A DNA stretch of 64,000 bases from Acidobacteriota bacterium (GTDB lineage Bacteria; Acidobacteriota; Thermoanaerobaculia; Gp7-AA8): NCBI GenBank assembly GCA_019244185.1, contig JAFATB010000014.1:313587-377586 (forward strand). The letters run 5' to 3'. Positions 8,152 through 16,030 of this stretch are shown one piece after another. Every line of letters begins with the position of its first letter. The stretch's first letter is position 1. The notes below the pieces were generated by a model, which was given only the letters and a program-made list of their open reading frames with translations, was not told the DNA's origin and ran no database searches. The translations under genes were made by a program, and so were the position numbers.

Positions 8152-8169
8152 GGTCGCCCCGTCGCTCTA

Positions 8170-9006
8170 TCAGAATAGAGCTTCGTCGACGACGACGGTA
8201 TCGTTATCGAGGAGAACGACGTCGCGCACCCGGCCGCGGACGATGTTCTTGTAGTCGGCGCGGAGGGTCGTTTCCTTCCCGTTCACCATGCGCTTGATGA
8301 TGATCTTGCGCGAGGCGCGGTCGGTGAGACCGCCGGCGTCGGCGATGGCCTGGAGGAGCGTCGGCGTCTGCGAGCGGCGGAACTGCGCCTTGCCCGGACG
8401 CATGACTTCGCCCGTGACGTAGACGGTGACCGGCGTGTCGAGCGGCACGTTCACGAGGTCATTGGGCGCGAGCGGGATGTTGAGGTCGGCGTTGCCGTTG
8501 ACCATCAGGTCTTCGATGTCGATCGCGACCTGCTCGCTGAGACCGTTGCGTCCCGTGCGCAGCACGTAGAGCTCGCGGCCGTAGCCGGGAGTGAGTCCGC
8601 CCGCCTGCGTGATGGCCTGGATGAGCGTGGTGTTGCCGGTGGCGCCGATGCGTCCCGGACGCACGACAGCGCCGACGACGGAAATCGGTTTGCTCGCGAA
8701 CTCGACGACCTGCACCGAGACGGTCGCCTTCGTGATGAAGCTCGTCTCGAGCAGCGTCTTGAGGCGCGCCTCGATCTGCGAGGCGGTGAGACCGGCGACC
8801 TGCACTTTGCCGACGACGTTGAGCGCGACCGAGCCGTCGTCGTTGATCACCGTGCGGCCGCTCATGGTCGGGTCTTCGAGCACCTTGATGTCGAGCGTAT
8901 CGCGCGGACCGACGGGGGAGTCGTTCGAAAGGATCGGGAGCTCCTGCGCCGACGCGAACGTCGCCAGGACCACGATCAGGCTGAGGAACCATCCACGAAG
9001 CTTCAT
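8170..9006 (-). CDS. Polysaccharide export protein, Wza/BexD type, with SLBB domains
   Basis: A 278-residue exported protein. Signal peptide (FLSLIVVLATFASAQ), then the poly-export domain (GPRDTLDIKVLEDPTMSG, DDGSVALNVVGKVQVAGLTA), followed by two SLBB domains (ISVVGAVVRPGRIGATGNTT; VYVTGEVMRPGKAQF). It should form or line the outer-membrane channel for the polysaccharide handled by the downstream BY-kinase. No lipobox cysteine is present, unlike E. coli Wza, so anchoring may differ. ATG at 9006 is chosen over TTG at 9021 because the signal peptide then begins properly. First gene of a wza-wzc-phosphatase operon. Confidence 0.93.
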   Translation of the reverse strand: MKLRGWFLSLIVVLATFASAQELPILSNDSPVGPRDTLDIKVLEDPTMSGRTVINDDGSVALNVVGKVQVAGLTASQIEARLKTLLETSFITKATVSVQVVEFASKPISVVGAVVRPGRIGATGNTTLIQAITQAGGLTPGYGRELYVLRTGRNGLSEQVAIDIEDLMVNGNADLNIPLAPNDLVNVPLDTPVTVYVTGEVMRPGKAQFRRSQTPTLLQAIADAGGLTDRASRKIIIKRMVNGKETTLRADYKNIVRGRVRDVVLLDNDTVVVDEALF

Positions 9007-9209
9007 CGGCGTCTCTCGCAAACTCGTCCGCTGACCGCCGCCGGGCGCATCCTGCGCGCCGGCAGCGGGAAGAACGGACTCACACTTCCCGACCAGGACC
9101 GATTTCAGTCCTGCACACGCTACCGTCCTCTTGTCACCGCCACGATGACAAAACCGTCAGTCGTGCGTGAAAACCACAGAGGGGCCTTTTTTATTTTGGA
9201 CCTTGGACC
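9007..9209. promoter_or_regulatory. Intergenic region upstream of the export operon, with a small inverted repeat
   Basis: About 200 bases separate the outer-membrane barrel gene from the Wza-type gene on the same strand. TTGTCA (9131-9136) and TGACAA (9146-9151) form a 6-bp inverted repeat with a nine-base spacer, a plausible regulator site. A T-rich run (CCTTTTTTATTTT, about 9185-9197) has no convincing stem next to it. The region is large enough for a separate promoter for the wza-wzc-phosphatase genes, but no clear -35/-10 pair was found. Confidence 0.3.
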
Positions 9210-10454
9210 TTACGGGGTAAACGACAAGTGCAGGACATAGCGTATTCCGGAGTCTTCGTCTCCGAACGCCGTGGTCGTGCGCTCGTAGTAGCCGACATCG
9301 ATGCCGGCGCGAATGCGACGCAGGGTGTAGAGGAAACCGACGCTGTTGAAGGTGACGGTGTCGCGGCGCAGGCGCCCGAGGACCGGCGTGTCGAACCGGT
9401 CGTGCTCGTAGGCGCTGTTGGCGCGCAGCGAGAGACGGCGCGAGGCGATGTAGTCCACGCCCACCTGCGCGGTGTCGGCGACGAAGTAGTTGTTGTCGAC
9501 GAAGATCGCGAAGCCGAGGTCGCGGTTGGCGTTGAGCGAGTACGTCCAGCGCCCGTTGCCGCGCGTCGCGGCGAACGCGCCCTGAATGCCCTGATAGTCG
9601 CGCTGCGTCGGATCGTCGAAGCGCAGCCGCGCCGGCCCCGCCTCGAGACGCATCGACGTGCGGCCGCGGTCGTAGAGCAGTCCGGCGCTGGTGTAGAGGC
9701 GCTGGCTGTTCTTGTACGTCGCGCGGCTGAAGTCGTACTCGCTCCCTTCCGCCGCGAGGAAGAACGACGTCAGCGGAAAGGTCTTGTGCACGAGCGAGAC
9801 GCGCGCGTTCTTCTCGGTCCGGTTGAGCAGCGAGACGTCGCGCGCGGGATCGGCCGGCTGCAGGCGGTTCGGCGGGTACTTGTCGTCGATGTAGCGCACC
9901 GTGAAGATGCCGCTCGTCCGGCTCGAGTACTTCGCCTCGCCCGACAGTCCGGTCTCGCGCGATTTCAGCGTCGCCAGCGTGTTGACGTCGGCCACGTGCG
10001 CGCGCAGCTGATCCGACTGCGCGGTGTACAGATCGAGATACAGATGGTTGAGCAAAAAGTGCGCGTCGCCGCGCGCCGCGTAGTTGAACTGCCCGCGTTT
10101 GTCGCCGCTCGAGAGGAAGCTGTATCCGGGGATCACCTCCGCGGAGAGGACGATCTTCCGCTGCGGGACGAAGTACAGCCGGTTCGGCGCCTCGACCGTG
10201 AGCGACACGCCGCCCGTGCTGTCGCTGGTCGGGACGTAGTAGTCCTCGCTGTATCCCGCGTCGCCGATGCGCAGGCGCGAGAAGAGGTAGAACGGACCGC
10301 TGTGAAAGTTCGCCTGCTGCAGATCGGAGGCGACTTTCTTCGCGCCCGCGAGATCGGGGTCGCGATCACGCATGCGTTGCGCGTCCTGTGCAAACGCAAG
10401 GATCGGTACTGCGATGATGATGAAGAAGGTTCGGACCAGATGGCGAAGGCTCAC
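9210..10454 (-). CDS. Outer-membrane beta-barrel protein linked to exopolysaccharide export
   Basis: About 414 residues: a signal peptide (VRTFFIIIAVPILAFAQ), then many alternating amphipathic strands ending in aromatic residues (RKIVLSAEVIPGYSFLSS, SRTSGIFTVRYIDDKYPP, RLSLRANSAYEHDRF) and a C-terminal strand ending VLHLSFTP. This is what a barrel of roughly 14-18 strands looks like; the exact family is not recognised. Next to wza/wzc it may be an exopolysaccharide secretion pore or accessory barrel. Two GTG starts are possible, at 10460 and 10454; AAGGAG (10465-10470) lies four and ten bases upstream respectively, and 10454 is preferred. Confidence 0.8.
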   Translation of the reverse strand: MSLRHLVRTFFIIIAVPILAFAQDAQRMRDRDPDLAGAKKVASDLQQANFHSGPFYLFSRLRIGDAGYSEDYYVPTSDSTGGVSLTVEAPNRLYFVPQRKIVLSAEVIPGYSFLSSGDKRGQFNYAARGDAHFLLNHLYLDLYTAQSDQLRAHVADVNTLATLKSRETGLSGEAKYSSRTSGIFTVRYIDDKYPPNRLQPADPARDVSLLNRTEKNARVSLVHKTFPLTSFFLAAEGSEYDFSRATYKNSQRLYTSAGLLYDRGRTSMRLEAGPARLRFDDPTQRDYQGIQGAFAATRGNGRWTYSLNANRDLGFAIFVDNNYFVADTAQVGVDYIASRRLSLRANSAYEHDRFDTPVLGRLRRDTVTFNSVGFLYTLRRIRAGIDVGYYERTTTAFGDEDSGIRYVLHLSFTP

Positions 10455-10523
10455 TCCCACACGGCTCCTTCCGCCTAAGCGCTGAATTCGCGCGAGTTTA
10501 GCACGGAGATCCGGTGCAGCCGC

Positions 10524-10529
10524 TACAAT
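10524..10529 (+). promoter_or_regulatory. Candidate -10 box for the ligase gene, nearly leaderless
   Basis: TACAAT ends ten bases before ATG 10540 and overlaps the earlier ATG at 10528. If used, transcription would begin about 10536, leaving only a few untranslated bases. No convincing -35 element was found. Confidence 0.4.
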
Positions 10530-10539
10530 GCGGCAACCG

Positions 10540-12006
10540 ATGCCAACGAGCGTGCGCTGGATTCCGATTGCGGAACGCGGGTGCCTCGTGGTGTTCTTCG
10601 CCTGGCTGGCGGCGCTGCCGCTGCCGTTCGGCTCCGTCGTCGAAGGCGCGCGCCTGCCGCTCATCGCCGTGCCGCTCGCGCTCTGCACGATCGCCGCGCT
10701 GCTCCGCTACTACGCGACGCGCGACCGCACGAACACCGCGCAGCCGACGCGCGCGTGGCTCATCTGGGCCCTCGGCGGATTTCTCTTCGTGCTCGTGGGC
10801 GCCGCGCAGCTCGTGCCGCTGCCGTCGTCCGTGCTGCGCATCGTCTCGCCGGAATCCGACGTGATCTGGGCGCGCGCTTCCGCCGTCGCCGCGCTGGCCG
10901 GCGTCCGCGGCGGCACCGCGCATCCCGTGACGATCGATCCCGCCGCGACGAAGCTCGAGGTGCTGCGCATGATGGCGCTCCTCGGGACGTTTCTCTTCTG
11001 CGCGCTGCAGATGCGCCATCACGTGCGGCGCATGCTGCTCGCCGCGGTGCTCTGCCTCGCCGCGCTGTTCGAGACGCTGTACGGCGTGCGCGAGGCGGTG
11101 ATGCAGCGCTACGCGATCTGGGGTTGGGTGAACCGGCTGATCTTCAACCGCGTCACCGGCACGTTCGTGAACCCGAACCACTTCGCCCACTACATCGCCA
11201 TCGTGCTGCCGATGGCGGTGTTCCTCATCGCGCTGGCGTGGCACGACGCGGGACCGCCGCGGGTGAAGGTCGTGCGTCGGCTCGCCGCGCTCGTCGAGCA
11301 CCAGCTGTTCTTCGTCGGCTTCGCGGTGCTCTCGATCATCGCCTGCCTTTCCGCGATGCTGCTCGCGTCCTCACGCGGCGCGCTGCTCGCGCTGGCCGCC
11401 GGCTTTCTCGGCTGCGGCGCGCTCCTGCCCGGACGCCGCGTGCTGCGCGTGACGCTCGCCGCCGCGGCAGGCGCCGTCGTGCTCACGGCGCTCATCTTTT
11501 TCCTCGGCATCGGACGGACGGTCGGACGCTTCACGCCGAGCGCGGGCGAGCGCGAGACGTTCGGGGGACGCCGCGTCGGCATCACCGCCGCCGCGCGCGT
11601 CTGGGAGCGTTTCTCCCTCCTCGGCAGCGGCCTCGGCACCTTCAGCCGCGTCGTGTCGATGGAACAGCGCGAAGACCTCGACCGCCTCTACAACCATGCG
11701 CACAACGACTACATGGAGTTCGCCGCCACGAGCGGCACGCTCGGCATCGTCATCGCTCTGGTCACGCTTCTCGGCGGCACCATCACGCTCGTGCGCATGA
11801 CGTTTGGCGCCGCGTCGAAGGAGCTCTCCTGGCGCCGGCGCGCGTATCAGGCCGCCGCGCTGACGAGCATCTTCATCGCCATGGTCCACGCCCTCGTCGA
11901 CTTCAACTTCTTCATCCCCGCGAACCCCGCGACGCTCGCCGCCATCGCCGGCGCGGCGGTGGCGACGGTCGATCACGATTTGCGCGCGCGTCGCGCGTCG
12001 GTGTGA
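10540..12006 (+). CDS. O-antigen ligase / polymerase family membrane protein
   Basis: About 488 residues with some 11-12 membrane segments. It has the two diagnostic loops of the Wzy_C/WaaL superfamily: TGTFVNPNHFAHYIAIVLPM (about residues 208-228) and the periplasmic HAHNDYMEFAATSGTLGIVI (about 386-405). By family it joins glycan chains to a lipid or protein acceptor, or polymerises repeat units. Start: ATG 10528 would lie upstream of the predicted transcript start if the TACAAT box at 10524-10529 is the -10, so the in-frame ATG at 10540 (MPTSVRWIPIAERG) is used; the difference is four residues. It is divergent from the barrel / export operon and probably acts on the same polymer. Confidence 0.87.
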   Translation: MPTSVRWIPIAERGCLVVFFAWLAALPLPFGSVVEGARLPLIAVPLALCTIAALLRYYATRDRTNTAQPTRAWLIWALGGFLFVLVGAAQLVPLPSSVLRIVSPESDVIWARASAVAALAGVRGGTAHPVTIDPAATKLEVLRMMALLGTFLFCALQMRHHVRRMLLAAVLCLAALFETLYGVREAVMQRYAIWGWVNRLIFNRVTGTFVNPNHFAHYIAIVLPMAVFLIALAWHDAGPPRVKVVRRLAALVEHQLFFVGFAVLSIIACLSAMLLASSRGALLALAAGFLGCGALLPGRRVLRVTLAAAAGAVVLTALIFFLGIGRTVGRFTPSAGERETFGGRRVGITAAARVWERFSLLGSGLGTFSRVVSMEQREDLDRLYNHAHNDYMEFAATSGTLGIVIALVTLLGGTITLVRMTFGAASKELSWRRRAYQAAALTSIFIAMVHALVDFNFFIPANPATLAAIAGAAVATVDHDLRARRASV

Positions 12007-12021
12007 GCGGTCGAAGGCGCG

Positions 12022-12615
12022 TCACTCCGCCGCGGGCTCGTTCTTCTTCCGCCCACGGAACTGCTGCGTCGCCTGATAGGCGCGTCGCATGCGCTCGTAG
12101 TACGGCCGCATGTAGGCGTCCTCGGGCCGGCTGCGTCTGAAATAGATGCCGAGGATCCGGTAAATCTGCAGGATGGCCGTACCGAGGCGGTGCTTCCGTT
12201 TCAGGTTCGCCGCCTCGATTCCGTCGAGGATGGCCCGTAGTTCGACGATCACTTCTTCCCACCGGCGGATCTCTTCCTGCTCCTGACGCAACTCCTCACC
12301 GCTCCGCTTCGCGATGAGCTGCGTGTCGCGCCAGACCTCCGCCGCGTGCAGCCCGCTTTCGATGAACTCCGCATCGAGGTTCGCCGCGCGTGCGCGCGAT
12401 CGCTTTTCCCGTACCGACAATTGCGTGAACCCCGGGATGCGCTGCTGCAGCTGCCGCAATCCCTCGACGAGCATCTCCGGCTCGGCCACCGCAGGCGGAG
12501 CCGCCTGCACCGGCGCCAGGAGCTCCGTCGCCACGGCAACGGGTGCCGGTGCCGTTTCGGCTGCTTCGACTGTGACCGCAGGAGGCGCGGAATCGTGCGG
12601 ATCATCGGCAGACAT
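12022..12615 (-). CDS. Hypothetical protein, helical, with Pro/Ala-rich N-terminus
   Basis: A 197-residue protein. Residues 1-65 are disordered and rich in Ala, Pro and Val. The remainder is strongly helical and charged: LRQLQQRIPGFTQLSVREKR, then FIESGLHAAEVWRDTQLIAK, a glutamate-rich coiled-coil-like stretch (SGEELRQEQEEIRRWEE), and YRILGIYFRRSRPEDAYMRP. There is no signal peptide or membrane segment, so it is probably cytoplasmic. I do not recognise the family. CATAAT lies exactly six bases before ATG 12615, which would make its mRNA leaderless; no ribosome-binding site is present. Its 5' side borders the 64-bp repeat array. Confidence 0.7.
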   Translation of the reverse strand: MSADDPHDSAPPAVTVEAAETAPAPVAVATELLAPVQAAPPAVAEPEMLVEGLRQLQQRIPGFTQLSVREKRSRARAANLDAEFIESGLHAAEVWRDTQLIAKRSGEELRQEQEEIRRWEEVIVELRAILDGIEAANLKRKHRLGTAILQIYRILGIYFRRSRPEDAYMRPYYERMRRAYQATQQFRGRKKNEPAAE

Positions 12616-12678
12616 GACTTGATTATGCAGAAACGAACGCGCCGCGCACGCGCGGATTCGTTGCCGCGATGCACGATC

Positions 12679-12911
12679 GATATCCAGCGATATCGACCAT
12701 CCCCTCCGCGATCGCATGAATCCGAGGCGACGACGCACGATGGATATGGCCCGACCTTAATCGCGCTCGCCGCGATCGCATGAATGCGTGCGTCGAACGC
12801 GCGAGGGATATGAGGTGATATCCGTCATGGCTTCTGTGATCGGGTGAACGTGTGCGGCGCACGCACGATTGATGTGGGGTGATATCGATCGCGGTCGCAG
12901 CGATCGCGCGC
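12679..12911. repeat. Imperfect 64-bp tandem repeat, about 3.7 units
   Basis: Units begin at 12679, 12743, 12807 and 12871, exactly 64 bases apart; the last is cut by the yaeQ stop codon. Each starts GATATCC/GATATGG/GATATGAGG/GATGTGG. A GATC or GCGATCGC core followed by G(C/G)(A/G)TGAA is present in the first three, and units end in a variant of CGCACGATG. Identity between units is moderate, so the array is old or under loose constraint. Traces of a further unit may precede 12679. It fills almost the whole gap between two minus-strand genes. No spacer structure as in CRISPR is present. Function unknown. Confidence 0.75.
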
Positions 12912-13457
12912 TCACGACGCCACCGCGTGCTGCTCGATGACTGTGGTCAGCGAATGGCCGTTGATGTCGAGATAGACGTGACGCTCGGTCACGGACAGCG
13001 ACAGCTTCACCCGCCGCTCGAATCGCTCCGCCACCTCTTTGATGAATCCGGCGCCGAACGTGTAGATCGCGATCTCCTCGGCGCGGTGGATGCGCTTGCC
13101 CTCCAGTTGCCCGAGGAGGATGCGGACGTCGCGGTGGCAATAGACGGCGACGTGTGGCGCGAGCTTGCTCGCGCGGTGCAGGCGCGAGGCGTCGGGTACG
13201 CCGACCTCGATCCACGCCGTGAGGCGGCCGGTGAGGTCGCGCGCCACGATGGCCGGTTCGTCGGTGTCGGACAGGCCGGCGGCGCTCATTTCGATGCCGT
13301 CCGTGTATTCGAGGCAGTAGGCGAGGAGGCGCGTGGCCATGTACTCCATCGCCTCGGATGGATGCAGCGCCAGGCGCAACTCGAATGACTCGTAGACGCC
13401 GCGGTCGACGTCGCTGAGCTCGACCGACGCGTTGTAGATCGTCGAAGTCAGCGCCAT
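12912..13457 (-). CDS. yaeQ: YaeQ family protein
   Basis: A 181-residue protein that matches YaeQ along its whole length: N-terminal MALTSTIYNASVELSDVDRG, LALHPSEAMEYMATRLLAYC, ARDLTGRLTAWIEVGVPDAS, and the C-terminal half with VSLSV-type strands (VKLSLSVTERHVYLDINGHS). YaeQ has a compact nuclease-like fold and was named as a suppressor acting on RfaH-dependent expression in E. coli; its true activity is not settled. ATG 13457 lies two bases after the stop of the DUF3037 gene and fits the family start better than GTG 13463. Third gene of a HipA-like kinase / DUF3037 / yaeQ run. Confidence 0.88.
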   Translation of the reverse strand: MALTSTIYNASVELSDVDRGVYESFELRLALHPSEAMEYMATRLLAYCLEYTDGIEMSAAGLSDTDEPAIVARDLTGRLTAWIEVGVPDASRLHRASKLAPHVAVYCHRDVRILLGQLEGKRIHRAEEIAIYTFGAGFIKEVAERFERRVKLSLSVTERHVYLDINGHSLTTVIEQHAVAS

Positions 13458-13459
13458 CG

Positions 13460-13855
13460 TCACTCCGGCCGCAGGCGCACGAGCTTCTCGAACAGATGGT
13501 CGAGCGCGGTTTGCGGCTCCTCGTGCACGCCCGAGTGAACGTCCGACGTCTGGATGATCGTGCTGCGCGGCGCGACGAGCCAGTGAAAACGTGCGCGCTG
13601 CGGCAATGCGCCGATCGAGCCCGCCTCGCCGCCGCCCGCGCAGATCTTCGGAATCGCGTCGAGGTAGCTCTCGACGAGCGGCAGGTCGGCCGACGGCGCG
13701 AGGGCGCGCAGCCGCTGCCGATCGAGCTCGATGCGGCAGTCGAGAAAGGCGCGCGTCGAGCAGAAGACGATCACGCCCGCGTTCACGAACTCGCCTCGCT
13801 CCACGCGCGGGACGACGCGGATCACCGCGTAGTCAAACGCGAAGCGTTCGCGCAC
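13460..13855 (-). CDS. DUF3037 family protein, partner of a HipA-like kinase
   Basis: A 131-residue protein (starting MRERFAFDYAVIRVVPRVER, with GEFVNAGVIVFC, LRALAPSADLPLVESYLDAI and TIIQTSDVHSGVHEEPQTAL). These features match the DUF3037 family as I know it. Genes of this family are commonly found beside HipA-like kinases, and here the frames overlap by 23 bases with the kinase upstream. That argues for a two-component functional unit, but the biochemical role is unknown. Start codon GTG at 13855. Confidence 0.78.
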   Translation of the reverse strand: MRERFAFDYAVIRVVPRVERGEFVNAGVIVFCSTRAFLDCRIELDRQRLRALAPSADLPLVESYLDAIPKICAGGGEAGSIGALPQRARFHWLVAPRSTIIQTSDVHSGVHEEPQTALDHLFEKLVRLRPE

Positions 13856-14600
13856 GCACGGCCTCCTCCACCCACTCGCGCGGCGTCTCGAGGCGCTGCA
13901 GCAGGTACTCGCGATAGACGTCGCGGCTCGGTCCCTCCTCCAGCCACGCGTCGGGAATCAGCGCCAGCACGCCGTCGATCGCCTCCGCGGTCAGCCGCGG
14001 CGCGAGCTGCGCATCGGCGGCGCGCAGGTCGTCGGCCCACGGCAGCAGGACGTGATCGCGGATCGCCGCGAACGGCGTGCGGCTGCGCTCGCGATAGCTC
14101 TCCCACTGGTGGTGAAAAATCAGCGTCGCGCCGTGATCGATCATCCAGACCTTGCGGTGCCAGACGAGGAGATTCGTGTTCTTCGCCGTCCGGTCGACGT
14201 TGGTCACCAGCGCGTCGAACCAGACGATGGCCGAGGCGAGCGCGCGCTGCGCGTCGATGGCCAGATCGACGATCGGGTCGAAGGTGATCGAGCCGGGGAG
14301 GTAGTCGAGCGCGAGATTGAGGCCGGCGCTCTTCTGCAGCAGCTCCTGGATCTCGGGATCGGGCTCGGTCTTGGCCATGCGCGGATCGAGCTCGGCGAAG
14401 ACGATCTCCGGCACGGGCAGGCCGAGGATGCGGGCCAGCTCGCCGGAGACCAGCTCGGCGATGAGCGCGCGGATGCCCTGGCCCGCGCCGCGGAACTTGA
14501 GCACGTACGTGCCGTCGTCGTCGCCGGCCACGATGGCCGGCAGCGAGCCGCCTTCGCGCAGCGGCATGACGTATTCCGTCGGGATGATGGTGCGCAGCAT
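13833..14600 (-). CDS. HipA-like kinase family protein
   Basis: A 255-residue protein, shorter than classical HipA (about 430). N-terminal nucleotide-binding part: VMPLREGGSLPAIVAGDDDG, TYVLKFRGAGQGIRALIAEL. Catalytic core: FDALVTNVDRTAKNTNLLVW carries D-R-T-x2-N-x-N, and WMIDHGATLIFHH carries a DHG in place of DFG, both as expected for HipA-type protein kinases. The C-terminal ~70 residues are helical. It belongs to the stand-alone HipA-like kinases that pair with DUF3037 proteins rather than to the HipBA toxin-antitoxin modules; no HipB-like antitoxin gene is present. Start ATG 14600; no clear ribosome-binding site. Confidence 0.83.
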   Translation of the reverse strand: MLRTIIPTEYVMPLREGGSLPAIVAGDDDGTYVLKFRGAGQGIRALIAELVSGELARILGLPVPEIVFAELDPRMAKTEPDPEIQELLQKSAGLNLALDYLPGSITFDPIVDLAIDAQRALASAIVWFDALVTNVDRTAKNTNLLVWHRKVWMIDHGATLIFHHQWESYRERSRTPFAAIRDHVLLPWADDLRAADAQLAPRLTAEAIDGVLALIPDAWLEEGPSRDVYREYLLQRLETPREWVEEAVRARTLRV

Positions 14601-14644
14601 GCGAGGGGAGATGATACGCGGCGCGTCGCGTCGTGCGCGCCGCG

Positions 14645-16030
14645 TCAATCGACGCGCACGCGCCGCTGCACGCCGTTGCGCGTGCGCTTGTTCACCTCGC
14701 GCACCTCGATGCGGTGGACGCCGGCGGGGAGGTCGAGGGTGAACGTGCGGGGCTCGCGGATCTCGCCTTCGGCGGTGAGCGCGTCGTCGGCGTAGACCTC
14801 GACGTACGGCGGGACTTCGTCGCTCTGCACGGTGTCGATGCGGATGGCGATCGGGGCTTCGTCGGCGTAGACGTCGGCGAAGGCGGAGTTGCAGACTTCG
14901 TTCGTGCCGCAGCCGCCGGTCCAGACGCGCGGTTGTGCGGCGAGCGCGACGAGCTGTTCGTGGACGCGTTTCGCCGCGTCGGTGTCCTCGCGGCGCACGG
15001 CGAGCTCCTCGGTCACGGCGAGCACGGGCAGCGTGACGGCGACCGCAGCGGCGCGTTCCAGCGCCGCGTTTGCGTCGGCCTCGTTGCCGTGTGCGGCCTG
15101 GTAGCGCGCGCGATCGAGCAGGTACGGCACCCATTCCGGCGCGCCGGCGACGCCCGCGGCGAGCTCGATGCGCGCGGCGGCGTCGGGCCGGCCGAGGGCG
15201 AGCGCGATGCGCGCGCGGAGCGGATCGTAGATGACGCGTTCGGCGTCGATGAGCGGCTCGAAGCCGGTGAGCGGCCCGAGGTGATGGCGCACCGCGTAGT
15301 CGGCCACTTCGCTCGCGCGCCCTTCGACGTGATTCGGCATGAACGGACGCCGCGCGACTTCCTCGATGATGCGGCGCACGAGCGGCTCGTCGCCCGCGTC
15401 GAGCGGCGGAAACACGAAGTCGACGAGATCGGGCGCGCTGAGGCCGGCCTGCGTCGCCTCGAAACGCTGCAGGCGTTCGCGGCGAATGTCCTCGCGCAGC
15501 TCGCGATAGTCGGCGAAGCGGCCGTTGACCACGGCGAGCTCGCGCAGGTTCACGAGCGCGGACGCGGTGTGCGGCGCGACGCGGCGCAGGTACGTGAGGT
15601 CGTGCGTCAGCTCCCAGAGCGGCCGGGCGAGCGAGTCGAAGATCTCCTGATCGTGCAGCAGCGGCGCGGCCTCGTCGAGCACGAGCTTCCGATCGGACGC
15701 GCCGAGCTCGTACCAGTGGAAGAGCCCCGCGCGCACGAACGACGCGGCGCTGTTCGGGCGGCGCGGCGCGAGGTACTTCGCCGCGTCGTGCGCCCAGTGC
15801 CAAAGCTCGATGCGGCGCGGCAGCGTGGTGTCGAGCGCGGCGTCGGAGATCTCTCCGGCGACGAGCCAGTCGGCCGGATGCGCGGCGAGCCATCGCGCCA
15901 TCGCCGTCACGTCGTCGTGCGGCGGAGGCGCATCGCGCAGTACGTCGCGATGCGTCAGCAGCAGCGCGAGCGTCACCGCCATCGTCGCCGCGGTGATCGC
16001 GAGAAACGCCTGCCGCCGCTCGCGCGTCAC
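14645..16030 (-). CDS. Membrane-anchored protein of unknown function, C-terminal carbohydrate-binding-like fold
   Basis: About 461 residues. One N-terminal membrane segment (FLAITAATMAVTLALLL), a long helical region with repeat-like helices (residues about 45-350, for example DAAARIELAAGVAGAPEWVP, TPR-like in spacing), one CGTNEVC cysteine pair near 385, and a beta-sandwich-like C-terminus (PPYVEVYADDALTAEGEI, TFTLDLPAGVHRIEVREV). Not a recognised family. GTG 16030 is the start: GGAGG lies seven bases upstream, and GTGA overlaps the stop of the glycosyltransferase before it. That coupling suggests it serves the same glycan pathway. Confidence 0.75.
   Translation of the reverse strand: MTRERRQAFLAITAATMAVTLALLLTHRDVLRDAPPPHDDVTAMARWLAAHPADWLVAGEISDAALDTTLPRRIELWHWAHDAAKYLAPRRPNSAASFVRAGLFHWYELGASDRKLVLDEAAPLLHDQEIFDSLARPLWELTHDLTYLRRVAPHTASALVNLRELAVVNGRFADYRELREDIRRERLQRFEATQAGLSAPDLVDFVFPPLDAGDEPLVRRIIEEVARRPFMPNHVEGRASEVADYAVRHHLGPLTGFEPLIDAERVIYDPLRARIALALGRPDAAARIELAAGVAGAPEWVPYLLDRARYQAAHGNEADANAALERAAAVAVTLPVLAVTEELAVRREDTDAAKRVHEQLVALAAQPRVWTGGCGTNEVCNSAFADVYADEAPIAIRIDTVQSDEVPPYVEVYADDALTAEGEIREPRTFTLDLPAGVHRIEVREVNKRTRNGVQRRVRVD

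Noticed and set aside
5338-8178. Long open frame (946 codons) antisense to the BY-kinase and phosphatase genes
   Set aside because: Arg/Ala/Asp-rich translation without any domain pattern; a shadow of GC-rich coding on the other strand, which carries unmistakable Wzc and CpsB motifs.
9180-9209. Intrinsic terminator at the T-rich run CCTTTTTTATTTT
   Set aside because: No stable stem directly precedes the T-run on either strand.
12679-12911. CRISPR array
   Set aside because: The 64-bp units are contiguous and imperfect with no spacers, and no cas genes are present.
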